Source: an uncultured Alphaproteobacteria bacterium (GTDB lineage Bacteria > Pseudomonadota > Alphaproteobacteria > RF32 > CAG-239). Taken from it: a stretch of 64,000 nt of DNA. Where the stretch lies: positions 1 through 64,000 of the forward strand of contig CALYAY010000004.1 of the NCBI GenBank assembly GCA_944393695.1, given 5' to 3'. Shown here piece after piece: positions 27,695 through 37,122 of this stretch. Positions within the stretch are counted from its first letter, which is position 1. Each line of letters begins with the position of its first letter. A program made the translations under genes and the position numbers. The notes under the pieces are model-generated. The model saw only the letters and a list, made by a program, of their open reading frames with translations. It had not been told where the DNA came from and ran no database searches.

Positions 27695-28624
27695 ATGTAT
27701 TGGAAAAACAGCTTATTTCAAATACTTAGTTCTTGCAAAAAATTCATTTTCTTTCTCACCCGGCGGGCCAGAAACGACACCATTTTCCGTGTTGCCGCTT
27801 CGCTCAGCTACACTTCCCTGATTGCCATTGTCCCGCTTTTTTCCATCGGCCTGGCCATTTTTTCAGCCTTTCCGGCCTTTGAAGGCATCCGCACCCAAAT
27901 TCAGGACATGCTGCTCCGCAACCTGACACTTTCGATGGGGCAGGACATCAACGAATATTTCAACAGCTTTCTGAAAGCCTCTGCCGGTCTCACGGCCTTT
28001 GGCGTGGTCAGTATTGCCGTCACCTCAATTTTAATGCTCTCCACCATTGAGAACAGCCTAAACTTCATTTTTAGGGTTTCCCGCCCGCGCCGTATAGCCA
28101 CCAAGATTACACTTTACTGGACGGTCATAACCCTTGGCCCTCTGTTGTTGGGCGCAGCCTTTTCCATTCGCAGCTATTTCTTTGCCCTGCCTGATTTTAA
28201 CCTCGAACACAATATTATTATCAGTTCCATGCTTCCGGCTTTTATGACAATGATACTGCTAATAATTGTTTACGTCTTGGTTCCCAACAAAAAAATACGT
28301 ATTGTCAACGCGGCGGCCGGTGCTTTCATTGCCGTAATCTTATTCGGCATCCTGCGCAAGGCTTTCGGCGTCGCCGTTCTGACCAGCACTACCTATCAGA
28401 CACTCTACGGGGCATTGGCCGTTATTCCCATCTTTTTAATCTGGATGTACCTGGCCTGGGCCGTTGTCATTTTCGGTGCCGTTATCACCGCAGCCCTGGA
28501 AGATTTTCAGCAGCTGGACGAACGAGGTCTGAAGAAAAGCCTCATTCTGAACGCCCCTGAAAAACGCGATTTCACAAAAAATCATCAACACCGGAAAAAA
28601 CTCTTGCCAAAAGAACAAAAATAG
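27695..28624 (+). CDS. YihY/BrkB-family inner-membrane protein
   Basis: 309 aa with six predicted membrane helices. Family hallmarks are A-A-S-L-S-Y-T-S-L near residue 30, the P-L-F-S-I-G-L-A-I segment and the late I-P-I-F-L-I-W-M-Y-L-A-W. ATG 27695 is preferred over the TTG at 27689 because AAAGGA lies six bases before it. The biochemical function of the family is not established. Divergent from fabI. Confidence 0.88.
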   Translation: MYWKNSLFQILSSCKKFIFFLTRRARNDTIFRVAASLSYTSLIAIVPLFSIGLAIFSAFPAFEGIRTQIQDMLLRNLTLSMGQDINEYFNSFLKASAGLTAFGVVSIAVTSILMLSTIENSLNFIFRVSRPRRIATKITLYWTVITLGPLLLGAAFSIRSYFFALPDFNLEHNIIISSMLPAFMTMILLIIVYVLVPNKKIRIVNAAAGAFIAVILFGILRKAFGVAVLTSTTYQTLYGALAVIPIFLIWMYLAWAVVIFGAVITAALEDFQQLDERGLKKSLILNAPEKRDFTKNHQHRKKLLPKEQK

Positions 28625-28733
28625 TACATGATGCTTTCATCGGGATAACTCCGATACTCTGATTGAATTTTCATTCAGAAAGTATCAAAACAAACAATGT
28701 GATATAAACCTAAACTAACAAGAAAGAACGACT

Positions 28734-29756
28734 ATGGAAAAAGATAAAGCTCTGGACGCCGCTCTCAGTCAGATTGAACGGGCCTTCGGCAAAGGCTCCA
28801 TCATGAGACTCGGTCAGCAGTCAAATATTGACATCGAAGCGATTTCCACCGGTTCTCTCGGCATAGACATTGCCCTGGGAATTGGCGGACTGCCCAAAGG
28901 CCGCATTATAGAAATCTTCGGCCCGGAAAGCTCGGGTAAAACCACTCTGGCTTTAAGCGTCATTGCCCAGGCCCAGAAAAAAGGCGGAACCTGCGCTTTC
29001 ATCGATGCGGAACATGCTCTTGATCCCTCTTATGCCAAGAAAATTGGGGTTGATATTGACAATCTGCTGATTTCTCAGCCCGACGCCGGTGAACAGGCTC
29101 TCGAAATTGCCGACACGCTGGTTCGTTCCGGAGCCATAGATGTTCTGGTTGTCGACTCCGTGGCCGCTCTGGTCCCCAAAGCCGAGTTGGAAGGAGAAAT
29201 GGGCGATTCGCACATGGGACTGCAGGCCCGGTTGATGAGCCAGGCCCTGCGTAAACTGACGTCCACGGTCTCCCGCTCCAACACTCTGATTATTTTTATC
29301 AATCAGATTCGCATGAAAATCGGCGTCATGTTCGGCAACCCCGAAACCACCACCGGCGGTAACGCGCTTAAATTTTACGCTTCCGTCCGCATTGACATCC
29401 GCCGCACCGGCTCCATCAAGGATAAAGATGATGTTATCGGCAGCCAGACAAGGGTAAAAATTGTTAAAAACAAAGTTGCACCTCCGTTCAAGGTCGTTGA
29501 TTTTGACATCATGTACGGCGAAGGCATTTCCAAAACCGGCGAACTGATTGACCTGGGTGTCAAAGCCGGCATCATAGAAAAAGCCGGAGCATGGTTCTCT
29601 TACAAAGGCGACAAAATCGGCCAGGGACGTGAAAATGCAAAAATTTTCTTAAAAGAACATCCCGATATCGCCGATGAAATAGAAAACAAAATCCGCGCCG
29701 ACGCCGGCCACCTCACCACCGAAATGATTGGTGACAACGAACCTGCCGCCGAATAA
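28734..29756 (+). CDS. recA: Recombinase RecA
   Basis: Strand-exchange ATPase and LexA co-protease of the SOS response. Walker [10 protein letters not shown] near residue 64, Walker [10 protein letters not shown], the L1 loop [11 protein letters not shown] and the L2 segment with [20 protein letters not shown] are all standard. 340 aa, with a short acidic tail. No clear pair of alphaproteobacterial LexA half-sites was found in the 109-bp upstream gap. Confidence 0.98.
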   Translation: MEKDKALDAALSQIERAFGKGSIMRLGQQSNIDIEAISTGSLGIDIALGIGGLPKGRIIEIFGPESSGKTTLALSVIAQAQKKGGTCAFIDAEHALDPSYAKKIGVDIDNLLISQPDAGEQALEIADTLVRSGAIDVLVVDSVAALVPKAELEGEMGDSHMGLQARLMSQALRKLTSTVSRSNTLIIFINQIRMKIGVMFGNPETTTGGNALKFYASVRIDIRRTGSIKDKDDVIGSQTRVKIVKNKVAPPFKVVDFDIMYGEGISKTGELIDLGVKAGIIEKAGAWFSYKGDKIGQGRENAKIFLKEHPDIADEIENKIRADAGHLTTEMIGDNEPAAE

Positions 29757-29760
29757 ACAA

Positions 29761-29793
29761 AAAAACCGGAGAAAAACATTCTCCGTTTTTTTT
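29761..29793 (+). terminator. Terminator of recA
   Basis: Stem CGGAGAA / TTCTCCG with a five-base A-rich loop and an eight-base T-run, five bases after the recA stop. Confidence 0.85.
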
Positions 29794-29805
29794 CATCTTC
29801 ACTTC

Positions 29806-31251
29806 TTAATTCTTAGACCAGAAACTCTTGGTCAACACAGTCAAAACCGTCACCACTTCCAAACGTCCGACCAACATCGTAACCGCCAAAACATATTTGG
29901 CATATTCGGACAAAGAACTATAATTGCCGGCCGGCCCGATAACCTTTCCCAATCCCGGCCCTGAATTTGTGATACAAGCCACTACCGAACTGAAAGCTAT
30001 CTCAAAATCATATCCTCCGGCCGCCACCAGACACGAAAACAAACCAATACTGAATATAAAGCCGCAAAACAGCATAAACACCGAAGACACTACTGAATTA
30101 TCCGTCGTCACCCCTCCCACTTTTAACGGCAGCACCCGGTTCGGATCCGTTGACAAAATAAGTGCCCTCCGGATAAACGCAATAATAACCTGCCACCTCA
30201 AAATCTTGATGGATCCTGAAGTTGACCCCGTACACCCTCCGGTCAAAGCAAAAATAACAAAAAAAGCTCCGACCCAGCTGCCCCATTGCATGTAATCCGT
30301 CGAAACAAACCCTGTTGTCGTAACAATCGAAACAATATTAAAACTGGAATAACGCAAAGCATTAAGCAGATCATATTTTCCCGAAACCACCAGATATATC
30401 GAAACAAAAGCAATATATACCGCCAAAATCTTAAGGAAAGTAACAATCTGCGATGTTCCGTAATTTTTAATATCTTTTCCCTGCAGCACCACAATGTAAA
30501 AAGTCATGGGAAGTGAGCCCAAAATCATAAACAACATGACCGCCATTTCGATTTCCGCACTGTTAAAAGCCCCTATCGAACTGTTTTTTGTTGAAAAACC
30601 GCTTGTGGAAATTGCCGCCATGGCATGATTAACCGCATCAAACCACCCCATTCCCAAAACAAAAAGACACAACATGCACAACACAGTCAAACCGACATAA
30701 ACAAAAACGATGCGTTTGGCAATATAGCTGAACTTGGGCATAAATTTTTCGTTTGTGTCCGAGTTTTCCCGTTGAAAAATCTGCATTCCGCCAATTCCCA
30801 AAAAAGGCAGCATTGCCGCGGCAAAAATAACAATCCCGATACCGCCGATTGCCGTAACAATAGAACGCCACAGCAAAATAGATTTCGGCAGCCGCTCCAG
30901 ATCGGCAAAAATCGTCGCTCCGGTTGTACTGAGGCCGGAAGAAACCTCAAATAAAGCATCGGCAAAACTCGGCACGACACCCGCCACCATAAACGGCAGC
31001 GTAGCCAGAAAAGTCAGCGCAAACCACCCCAGAACCGTCAGCAAATACCCCTGTTGCAAAGATATTTTGTTAATTTTCATCTTATTGGCCAAAAACAACG
31101 CCAATCCGATAAACAACGTAACTGCTGCCGAAAAAACAAAAGGAGAATTTTCCTGCCGGTAAACATACAAATCCATCCCGGCCGGAACAAGCATGGCCAC
31201 CCCCAGAATGCTAATCAGAAAACCGTTAACCATCAATATCGGCTGCCACAT
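29806..31251 (-). CDS. trkH: TrkH-family potassium uptake channel subunit
   Basis: K+-translocating membrane subunit. Four pore-helix/selectivity repeats of the SKT superfamily are visible, such as S-S-G-L-S-T-T-G-A-T, A-I-S-T-S-G-F-S-T, V-T-T-T-G-F-V-S-T-D and I-T-N-S-G-P-G-L-G. 481 aa is normal for TrkH. The regulatory TrkA partner is not in the window. It is downstream of metG and a small membrane protein on the same strand. Confidence 0.92.
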   Translation of the reverse strand: MWQPILMVNGFLISILGVAMLVPAGMDLYVYRQENSPFVFSAAVTLFIGLALFLANKMKINKISLQQGYLLTVLGWFALTFLATLPFMVAGVVPSFADALFEVSSGLSTTGATIFADLERLPKSILLWRSIVTAIGGIGIVIFAAAMLPFLGIGGMQIFQRENSDTNEKFMPKFSYIAKRIVFVYVGLTVLCMLCLFVLGMGWFDAVNHAMAAISTSGFSTKNSSIGAFNSAEIEMAVMLFMILGSLPMTFYIVVLQGKDIKNYGTSQIVTFLKILAVYIAFVSIYLVVSGKYDLLNALRYSSFNIVSIVTTTGFVSTDYMQWGSWVGAFFVIFALTGGCTGSTSGSIKILRWQVIIAFIRRALILSTDPNRVLPLKVGGVTTDNSVVSSVFMLFCGFIFSIGLFSCLVAAGGYDFEIAFSSVVACITNSGPGLGKVIGPAGNYSSLSEYAKYVLAVTMLVGRLEVVTVLTVLTKSFWSKN

Positions 31252-31277
31252 CAGACCATTCTCCGCAAAAAATATTT

Positions 31278-32168
31278 CTACAAGGCTATATTATCCGATA
31301 ACCCTTTGATAACAAGCAATTTATTTATATTAACCCCATTAATGTAACAAATCACCGTCGGCACCTGTTCTTTGGTATAAGCGACAATATCACAGTCAAC
31401 CTCCCGGTTTTCAATCAGCTTTTCCAAAAACTGCGAAGCCAGCTGCCCGCGTTCCTCCGCCGGATTGCTGTAAATTCCGAACATAAACATATATGTTCCG
31501 TCCACATCTATGGCATTGGCATTATAGACAAACGCCTGCCCTTTTATTGGTATCGGCTTCTCGGGATAATCAAGCATCGGCATATCCCGGCGATAATCAC
31601 TATCCGCTTTTTCAATCAGCTGTTTGGCCTCACCGGCATCAACATTTTCCGGATTAATCTCTTCCGCCAGTTTCACCGCTTCCGCATTTTCTCTTTGTTG
31701 CTTTTCAGGCTCTAACACGGGCACAAGAACACCATTGGCATTAATATCATGTTTCATAATATCCACTCCGGCCGGCACTATTTCAGCTTTGCCAAAAGCC
31801 TTTCTGCGGATATTTTGCCCACGGATGTCTGATGTCTCGACCAGCTTGTCGATTCCTCTGTCAGCAAAAGGGCTCTCCTTCATAAAAGACAAATCCGCTT
31901 TTCCCATAATATTTTTTGCATTATGACTAACCAGACTATACAAACTTTCCGCCCCATTTTTAAGCTTCTGCCAATACCAGAGATGAACCTCGGCCGGCTT
32001 TATACCGTTAAACGTCGGCGCAAAAAAAGCGAACAAAAGCACCAAAACATAGGTTGTCTTTTGCTTAAACGGCCAAACAACCGCCCTGCCCGCCTGCCGC
32101 AACCGGAGTTTCCATTTTCTTTCTTCCGGCTGCGAACTGAAATATCTGGGTGTCTTTCGCATTTTCAT
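31278..32168 (-). CDS. Membrane-anchored protein with degenerate SNase-like domain
   Basis: 296 aa. A basic N-terminus is followed by one membrane helix at residues ~37-53, a long linker, and a C-terminal ~85 residues that follow the staphylococcal nuclease pattern: A-I-D-V-D-G-T-Y, F-G-I, E-E-R-G-Q-L-A-S-Q-F-L-E-K-L-I, V-I-C-Y-I-N-G-V-N-I-N-K-L-L-V. The catalytic arginines of active SNases (in R-L-x-G-I and Y-G-R) are absent, so it is probably a binding domain. It abuts the stop of metG. Confidence 0.6.
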   Translation of the reverse strand: MKMRKTPRYFSSQPEERKWKLRLRQAGRAVVWPFKQKTTYVLVLLFAFFAPTFNGIKPAEVHLWYWQKLKNGAESLYSLVSHNAKNIMGKADLSFMKESPFADRGIDKLVETSDIRGQNIRRKAFGKAEIVPAGVDIMKHDINANGVLVPVLEPEKQQRENAEAVKLAEEINPENVDAGEAKQLIEKADSDYRRDMPMLDYPEKPIPIKGQAFVYNANAIDVDGTYMFMFGIYSNPAEERGQLASQFLEKLIENREVDCDIVAYTKEQVPTVICYINGVNINKLLVIKGLSDNIAL

Positions 32169-33866
32169 TTATTTTTTACTTCCGTATTTTTCTTTAAGTT
32201 CTTCGGCTCTTTCCGGAGAAATACGCTCAAACAGCGGCTCTCCGGTTTCAAACTTGTGCCCCGGTTTCAAAGCTTCAATTTCTTTTGCTGCGTCAAAATC
32301 CTTCAACCCCGGAACATCTTTCATACTCAATCCGAGCTTGGCCAGCATTTTTTCGGCGGTTTCCGGCATAATCGGCGCCGACAATATGGCATAAATCCGG
32401 ATAAGATTAATGCAATAGCGCAGAATTGCCGCCGCCCGTTCCGGATTTTCCTTAATCACCGTCCACGGCTCTGTCGATGAAATATAATTATTGCCGTCCA
32501 CCCAGATAGCCCGCAGCTCGTTCAGCGCCTTGCGAAATTCCATATCCTCCATATATCTGAGATAATTGCGCACTTTTTCTTGCAAGCTCTTAACCAGTTC
32601 CTCTTCAGCCACGGTTGCCTCACCGCCGGCCGGAACCTCCGCCCCGATTTTAGAAGCCGTCATTTTCAACACCCGGGAAACAAAATTTCCCAACACACCA
32701 TTAAGATCTTTATTCACCGTTCCCACAAAACTGTCAAAAGTAAAACTGGAATCAGAAGCTTCCGGAGCATTAGCCATCAACCAATAGCGCCAATAATCAG
32801 CCGGAAATTCCTCAATCGCCTTATCGGCAAAAACCCCGCGCTGTTCGGATTTTGAAAACTTTCCGCCCTCAAAGGTCAGATAACTCATCCCTTTCAGATA
32901 ATCAACGAATGTCCATTTTTCACCGGTTCCGAGCAACATCGCCGGAAAGAATATGGCATGAAACGGCACGTTATCCTTGCCCATAAACTCCACATAACGG
33001 ACATCCTCGGCGTTTAACCACCACTTTTTCCAGTCTCTCTCCTCCGGATTTTCATCCGCCCATTGCTTGGTGATGCCGATATACCCGATAGGTGCGTCAA
33101 ACCACACATAAAACACCTTATCTTCATAACCGGGTTTGTTAACCGGAAATCCCCATTTCAAATCCCTGGTAATGCAACGCTCCTGCAAACCTTCCTTCAA
33201 CCATTTTTGAGCAATTGAATAAGCCACATCTGGCCAGTAAGGTTCTTTTTCTGCTACCCAGGCCGCTAGCCGCTTTTCAATTTTCGGCAGATTCAGAAAC
33301 AAATGCTTCGTTTCCCTCACTTCCAGATTGGTTGACCCCGAAATCGTACTGCGGGGATTAATCAGCTCTGTCGGCTCCAAAACCTTGGTACAGTTCTCAC
33401 ACTGATCGCCGCGCGCCTTATCATAGCCGCAATAAGGGCAAGTCCCCGTAATATACCGGTCAGCCAGAAACCTGCCGTCATCCACCGAATAAACCTGCTT
33501 AATCACACGTTCCTCAATAAAGCCGTTTTTATCCAGCATTTCAAAAATATGATAAGTAATCTCTTTATTTTGTTCGCTCGAAGTCCGTCCGAAACAGTCA
33601 AAAGACAAATTAAATGCCTTATAAGTATTGCGATGCTGCTGATAATATTTATCACAATATTCCTCAACCGAAATTCCTTCTTTCAGCGCCCCCACTTCAG
33701 AGGTTGTCCCGTGCTCATCCGTTCCCGCAATATACAAAACCTCATGCCCCATCATTCGCATAAACCGCGCATAAACGTCTGAGGGCAGCAGACACCCCAC
33801 CATATGCCCCAGATGAGGAACCCCGTTAATATACGGCAATGCGGAAGTAATTAAAATTTTTGACAT
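32169..33866 (-). CDS. metG: Methionyl-tRNA synthetase
   Basis: Charges tRNA-Met. Class I signatures are H-L-G-H at residues ~18-21 and K-F-S-K-S near residue 330. The zinc knuckle C-P-Y-C-G-Y followed by C-E-N-C is intact. 565 aa, so it lacks the C-terminal tRNA-binding dimerisation domain of the E. coli enzyme. In many alphaproteobacteria metG lies between holB and tatD; here it is ~4 kb away from that operon. Confidence 0.96.
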   Translation of the reverse strand: MSKILITSALPYINGVPHLGHMVGCLLPSDVYARFMRMMGHEVLYIAGTDEHGTTSEVGALKEGISVEEYCDKYYQQHRNTYKAFNLSFDCFGRTSSEQNKEITYHIFEMLDKNGFIEERVIKQVYSVDDGRFLADRYITGTCPYCGYDKARGDQCENCTKVLEPTELINPRSTISGSTNLEVRETKHLFLNLPKIEKRLAAWVAEKEPYWPDVAYSIAQKWLKEGLQERCITRDLKWGFPVNKPGYEDKVFYVWFDAPIGYIGITKQWADENPEERDWKKWWLNAEDVRYVEFMGKDNVPFHAIFFPAMLLGTGEKWTFVDYLKGMSYLTFEGGKFSKSEQRGVFADKAIEEFPADYWRYWLMANAPEASDSSFTFDSFVGTVNKDLNGVLGNFVSRVLKMTASKIGAEVPAGGEATVAEEELVKSLQEKVRNYLRYMEDMEFRKALNELRAIWVDGNNYISSTEPWTVIKENPERAAAILRYCINLIRIYAILSAPIMPETAEKMLAKLGLSMKDVPGLKDFDAAKEIEALKPGHKFETGEPLFERISPERAEELKEKYGSKK

Positions 33867-34035
33867 GAAGTTTAACTCCTTTTTTGGTTATTATTAATTT
33901 CCGCTTTATTTTATAACCTTTTCCCAATTTCTCAAGCAAAATTTACCATCACGCACAAAGAGTTGACTTTTCCCTCAGCTCTTTCCTTTATGTCATACTC
34001 CGGTTTAACCATCCTGGTAACAAATCATCCTAATA

Positions 34036-34160
34036 TCCTCCCCCTATAGTCATAGGGGAAGCTAGAGGGGGTATGACAATGTCATCCCTCGTTCAGCGCC
34101 AGCCTGAACGTCAAGGGATCTTCCTTATTGCCCTCTCCCCTTTCAAAAGGGGAGCCGGAG
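34036..34160. repeat. Cluster of hairpins upstream of the Cys-rich protein gene
   Basis: Within ~125 bases there are three good inverted repeats: CCCCTAT/ATAGGGG (34041-34058), GTTCAG/CTGAAC with outer TCCCT/AGGGA (about 34085-34117), and CTCCCCTTT/AAAGGGGAG (about 34134-34153). A looser pairing of GAGGG...ATGAC with GTCATCCCTC links the first two. This resembles REP-type extragenic palindromes. It lies in the 430-bp divergent gap between metG and the Cys-rich gene, where no other gene is seen. Confidence 0.6.
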
Positions 34161-34296
34161 GGGTCAAATGTCAGCCTTATTTTCTTCTAGTCAGATTTTC
34201 CGTCATATAGCCAAATTATCTATTTACAACCATTTTAAAATCTGTTATCATGAGATTCGTGAAGACAAATGTAATTTAAGATTAAGAGGTGTTATT

Positions 34297-36174
34297 ATGA
34301 TGAATAAGACTATTCTCATGTTGTCGGCTTCCTGCATGTCCATTATTGCCGGAGCTGATTGGTGTTGCGCTGACTTTAATCATTTTGACACTTCCCCGTC
34401 TTTTATTCCCGCCGGAGTTAAATCACACGTTTCCACACACACTTCACACCTCACGGCCGGACATTTGTCTTCACCTGAAGATTTTAATAAGGGTGATAAT
34501 AAAAATATCCAACTCGCAGCCGCCTGCTTCGTTACTGACACAACCAACTGTTCCGGCAATGAATTCGCCAACGCCGACAGTGATGATAATGACGGCGGCG
34601 TACCTCCCAGAGGCGATGACTACGACCTCGACAATGCCGAACGCTGCCGCCAGGAAGGCTACACCCAAACCTCCTGTCCCGAAGGACAGGAACCTTCCAA
34701 CTTCTGCCCCTACGACAGCAATTATTTCGAAAAATGTGTTTCCTCCTGTCCGAGTAATTACGTCACCTGTGAAGTCCCCTACTATGGCGTCGGCGAAGAC
34801 TGTGACGGAAAATATGCTTCCTGCGAAAAAGACACCGAACGTGCCTGCAAAGAGGAAAACCCAAATTACACAAACTCTTGTGATTACGGCCAACAATTAA
34901 GCGACGACCGTTGCTCATACGATAGCTCTTACGGCACCTGCTGCAACACCTGTGCCGGATATCCCTATACGAAAGACAACATCCCCGAGGGCTATGTCCA
35001 GGATGGACAATCCTGCATCGGCTGCGACGGCCAGGAACATTACAAGATTAAGCCCAACCCCTGTGACGGGTTTATGGACTGCGGTTCCATGGGACCCGAA
35101 ATCGGGGCAAAATCCTGCCAATCAGGAAATCAGATAAAATACGATAACTGCAAACCTTGTCCAAACCTCGGCAGCCTCACCTACTGTCCCGCACCTTTCA
35201 CCTGCTCCTACGAGGATTGTTCCGGCCTTTATTATAAAACCGGTTGCCAACCAGGATATGACTGGAACCAAAGCTCCCAAACTTGCACAAAGCAATGTGC
35301 CTATGAATGTACTTACAGCAACTGCCCCTCACCCTTCACCTGCCGCTATGAGGACTGCTCCGGTAAATACTGCAAAACCGGCTGCCAATCCGGCTACGAC
35401 TGGAACTCAAGCTCCCAAACCTGTACCAAACAATGCTCAGCCGACTACCAATACACCTGCACCGGCACCGGTTACGCCGGCGGCTCTGGTACATCCTGCA
35501 ACGGAAAATACCAAAGCTGCATTTGTTCTTCAAACTATCAGTGGAACGGAAACGGTTGTTCGGAAGTGCCAGAATATCAAAATGAATGCATGAAAGGAAC
35601 AGAAATTGGTTATATCCTCTATAGTGATATGACACGTTCAAAAAATTTAACCAGTGGTAAAACACCTATTGGTATTGTTGTTTGTTCTTATGAAAACAAT
35701 ACTGGAGGACAGGCCATGGCTCTGAAAACAATTGGAAATCTCAGCTGGGAAAAAACATCTATATGGAATTCGGGCAAAGATATTCCCGAATTAGAAAATT
35801 TAAAATCAACAGGAGCCGCTGTAATGGATATAAAAAGCTGTAACAACACAAATATTATAACTAACGCAGGAAATAGTAGTCAATATCCTGCAGCCTGGGC
35901 TACAAAAGATTATAGTACAGCAGGAACATCTGCCGGAGATTGGTGTCTTCCTGCAGCAGGGATATTTAGAAGCATAGATTATTTTCTGGATCTGGTAAAT
36001 AGTGGTTTTTCCCTTGTTGGAGGAGAAAAATTAGGCAGAGCTTCATACCTTTGGTCTTCAACTGAAATGGAATATGATAATTCCAATCGTTCAATGTTTG
36101 ATTCCAATCTTTATGGCCTATATCCGGGGACTAAAGGAAGCAGCTACGAGGTCCGGCCTGTCATCGAATTCTAG
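34297..36174 (+). CDS. Secreted cysteine-rich repeat protein with a C-terminal DUF1566/Lcl-like domain
   Basis: ATG 34297 (AGAGGT upstream) opens with a signal peptide ending near A-D-W-C-C-A; an ATG at 34168 in the same frame would add 43 residues with no export signal. Residues ~80-430 hold many Cys-rich modules with C-S-G-K-Y-C-K-T-G-C, G-Y-D-W-N and C-P-S-P-F-T-C. The C-terminal ~190 residues contain G-D-W-C-L-P-A-A, Y-L-W-S-S-T-E and V-R-P-V-I-E-F, the pattern of DUF1566/Lcl_C domains. It is paralogous in its repeats to the partial protein at 1-1284 but has a different C-terminal domain. Likely a surface or secreted protein; ligand unknown. Confidence 0.8.
   Translation: MMNKTILMLSASCMSIIAGADWCCADFNHFDTSPSFIPAGVKSHVSTHTSHLTAGHLSSPEDFNKGDNKNIQLAAACFVTDTTNCSGNEFANADSDDNDGGVPPRGDDYDLDNAERCRQEGYTQTSCPEGQEPSNFCPYDSNYFEKCVSSCPSNYVTCEVPYYGVGEDCDGKYASCEKDTERACKEENPNYTNSCDYGQQLSDDRCSYDSSYGTCCNTCAGYPYTKDNIPEGYVQDGQSCIGCDGQEHYKIKPNPCDGFMDCGSMGPEIGAKSCQSGNQIKYDNCKPCPNLGSLTYCPAPFTCSYEDCSGLYYKTGCQPGYDWNQSSQTCTKQCAYECTYSNCPSPFTCRYEDCSGKYCKTGCQSGYDWNSSSQTCTKQCSADYQYTCTGTGYAGGSGTSCNGKYQSCICSSNYQWNGNGCSEVPEYQNECMKGTEIGYILYSDMTRSKNLTSGKTPIGIVVCSYENNTGGQAMALKTIGNLSWEKTSIWNSGKDIPELENLKSTGAAVMDIKSCNNTNIITNAGNSSQYPAAWATKDYSTAGTSAGDWCLPAAGIFRSIDYFLDLVNSGFSLVGGEKLGRASYLWSSTEMEYDNSNRSMFDSNLYGLYPGTKGSSYEVRPVIEF
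35180..35434 (+). repeat. Two tandem coding repeats of the Cys-rich module
   Basis: Two adjacent copies of ~126-129 bases encode the same ~42-residue module (C-P-x-P-F-T-C, E-D-C-S-G, K-T-G-C-Q, G-Y-D-W-N, S-S-Q-T-C-T-K-Q-C). Nucleotide identity is high, suggesting recent duplication or gene conversion. Confidence 0.8.
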
Positions 36175-36201
36175 CCCCTGCTCCTCCGCCTCATCACACA
36201 C

Positions 36202-36236
36202 AAAACCCGCCTTCTTTCGAAAGCGGGTTTTCTTTT
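36202..36236. terminator. Terminator, probably bidirectional
   Basis: Stem AAAACCCGC / GCGGGTTTT with a 12-base loop and T-rich tail on the + strand; the A-run at the left gives a short T-run on the - strand for the convergent DHH gene. Confidence 0.82.
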
Positions 36237-37106
36237 CTAAGCATTTTTATATTGTCCGTTTTTCAAAAACTCCGGCAACTCTTCCAGCGAAGAAGCCCCG
36301 GCAGCTCTCTGATGACCGCCGCCGCCGAACTCTGCCGCAATCTTGGAAACATCAACATTATCCTTTGTCGTGTAAAAAGACAAATTCCAGCGATTTTTCT
36401 TATTCATAAAGAAATTCACCATAAAATCAAAGGTATTGATATGCGGAATTGAATCAAAAAATGAAGATTTTCCCTGCGGCATATTGGCGCAAATACACTT
36501 CATTCCCTTATAATGGCTGGTAAACGACATTCCCCGAACCAAACGGTAATCACGGATCTTAATCCAAGACAATATCGCCTCCCCTTTGGCAACGGTTTCG
36601 GCAATATCCAACTCGCTGTTTAAAATCTTGTCCCAGATTTCATCATCCGGCCGGTTAACCCCGAAGGATTGACAGGCATACTCAAACGGCATAACCCGGG
36701 GATCGCTCAAGTCAAAAATATCTTGTTTGGCCAGCAACATAACCCCTTCCGGCACCGGCTCATCCGGATGAAAATACTTCCAGGTCAGCTCTATTGCCGC
36801 CGTTCCCGAACATCTGAGCCCTTTAATCTCATCATGTTCGCCGTTGGCAATAACCTCGTCATAAGCCTTAATCACCGAAATATGATGATCAATCCAGGTC
36901 AAATCCTTTGTTTCGTTCAGTTTAAACATATAATCCAGAGGCAGAGATATATCACAAATTATGATTTTATCATGCTTCTCAATTTCCTCATAAGGAACTT
37001 CCATATCATGATTCAGCCCCAGAAGCTCAATCTCCGGAAACATTCTTTTGACAATCGCCGCCGATCCCTTACCGTCATGATCGGCCACATGATAAATACA
37101 TAACAT
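36237..37106 (-). CDS. DHH-family phosphoesterase
   Basis: Start ATG 37106 (GAGG eight bases upstream) gives 289 aa beginning just before the first motif; a longer frame to 37181 overlaps the upstream gene. Motifs: A-D-H-D-G-K-G-S-A, I-I-C-D-I-S-L, the namesake D-H-H-I-S, and the DHHA1 signature G-G-G-G-H-Q-R-A-A-G at the C-terminus. Relatives include oligoribonucleases and cyclic-dinucleotide phosphodiesterases; the substrate here is unknown. Last gene of the long envelope/replication operon. Confidence 0.85.
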   Translation of the reverse strand: MLCIYHVADHDGKGSAAIVKRMFPEIELLGLNHDMEVPYEEIEKHDKIIICDISLPLDYMFKLNETKDLTWIDHHISVIKAYDEVIANGEHDEIKGLRCSGTAAIELTWKYFHPDEPVPEGVMLLAKQDIFDLSDPRVMPFEYACQSFGVNRPDDEIWDKILNSELDIAETVAKGEAILSWIKIRDYRLVRGMSFTSHYKGMKCICANMPQGKSSFFDSIPHINTFDFMVNFFMNKKNRWNLSFYTTKDNVDVSKIAAEFGGGGHQRAAGASSLEELPEFLKNGQYKNA

Positions 37107-37122
37107 ATCATTCACCTCAAAA

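Noticed and set aside
28613-28627. LexA-type site upstream of recA (GAAC-N7-GTAC)
   Set aside because: One half-site deviates from GAAC/GTTC, it overlaps the end of the YihY gene and lies more than 100 bases from the recA start.
34168-34296. Upstream start for the second Cys-rich protein
   Set aside because: The added 43 residues contain no export signal, and the ATG at 34297 gives a typical signal peptide with AGAGGT upstream.
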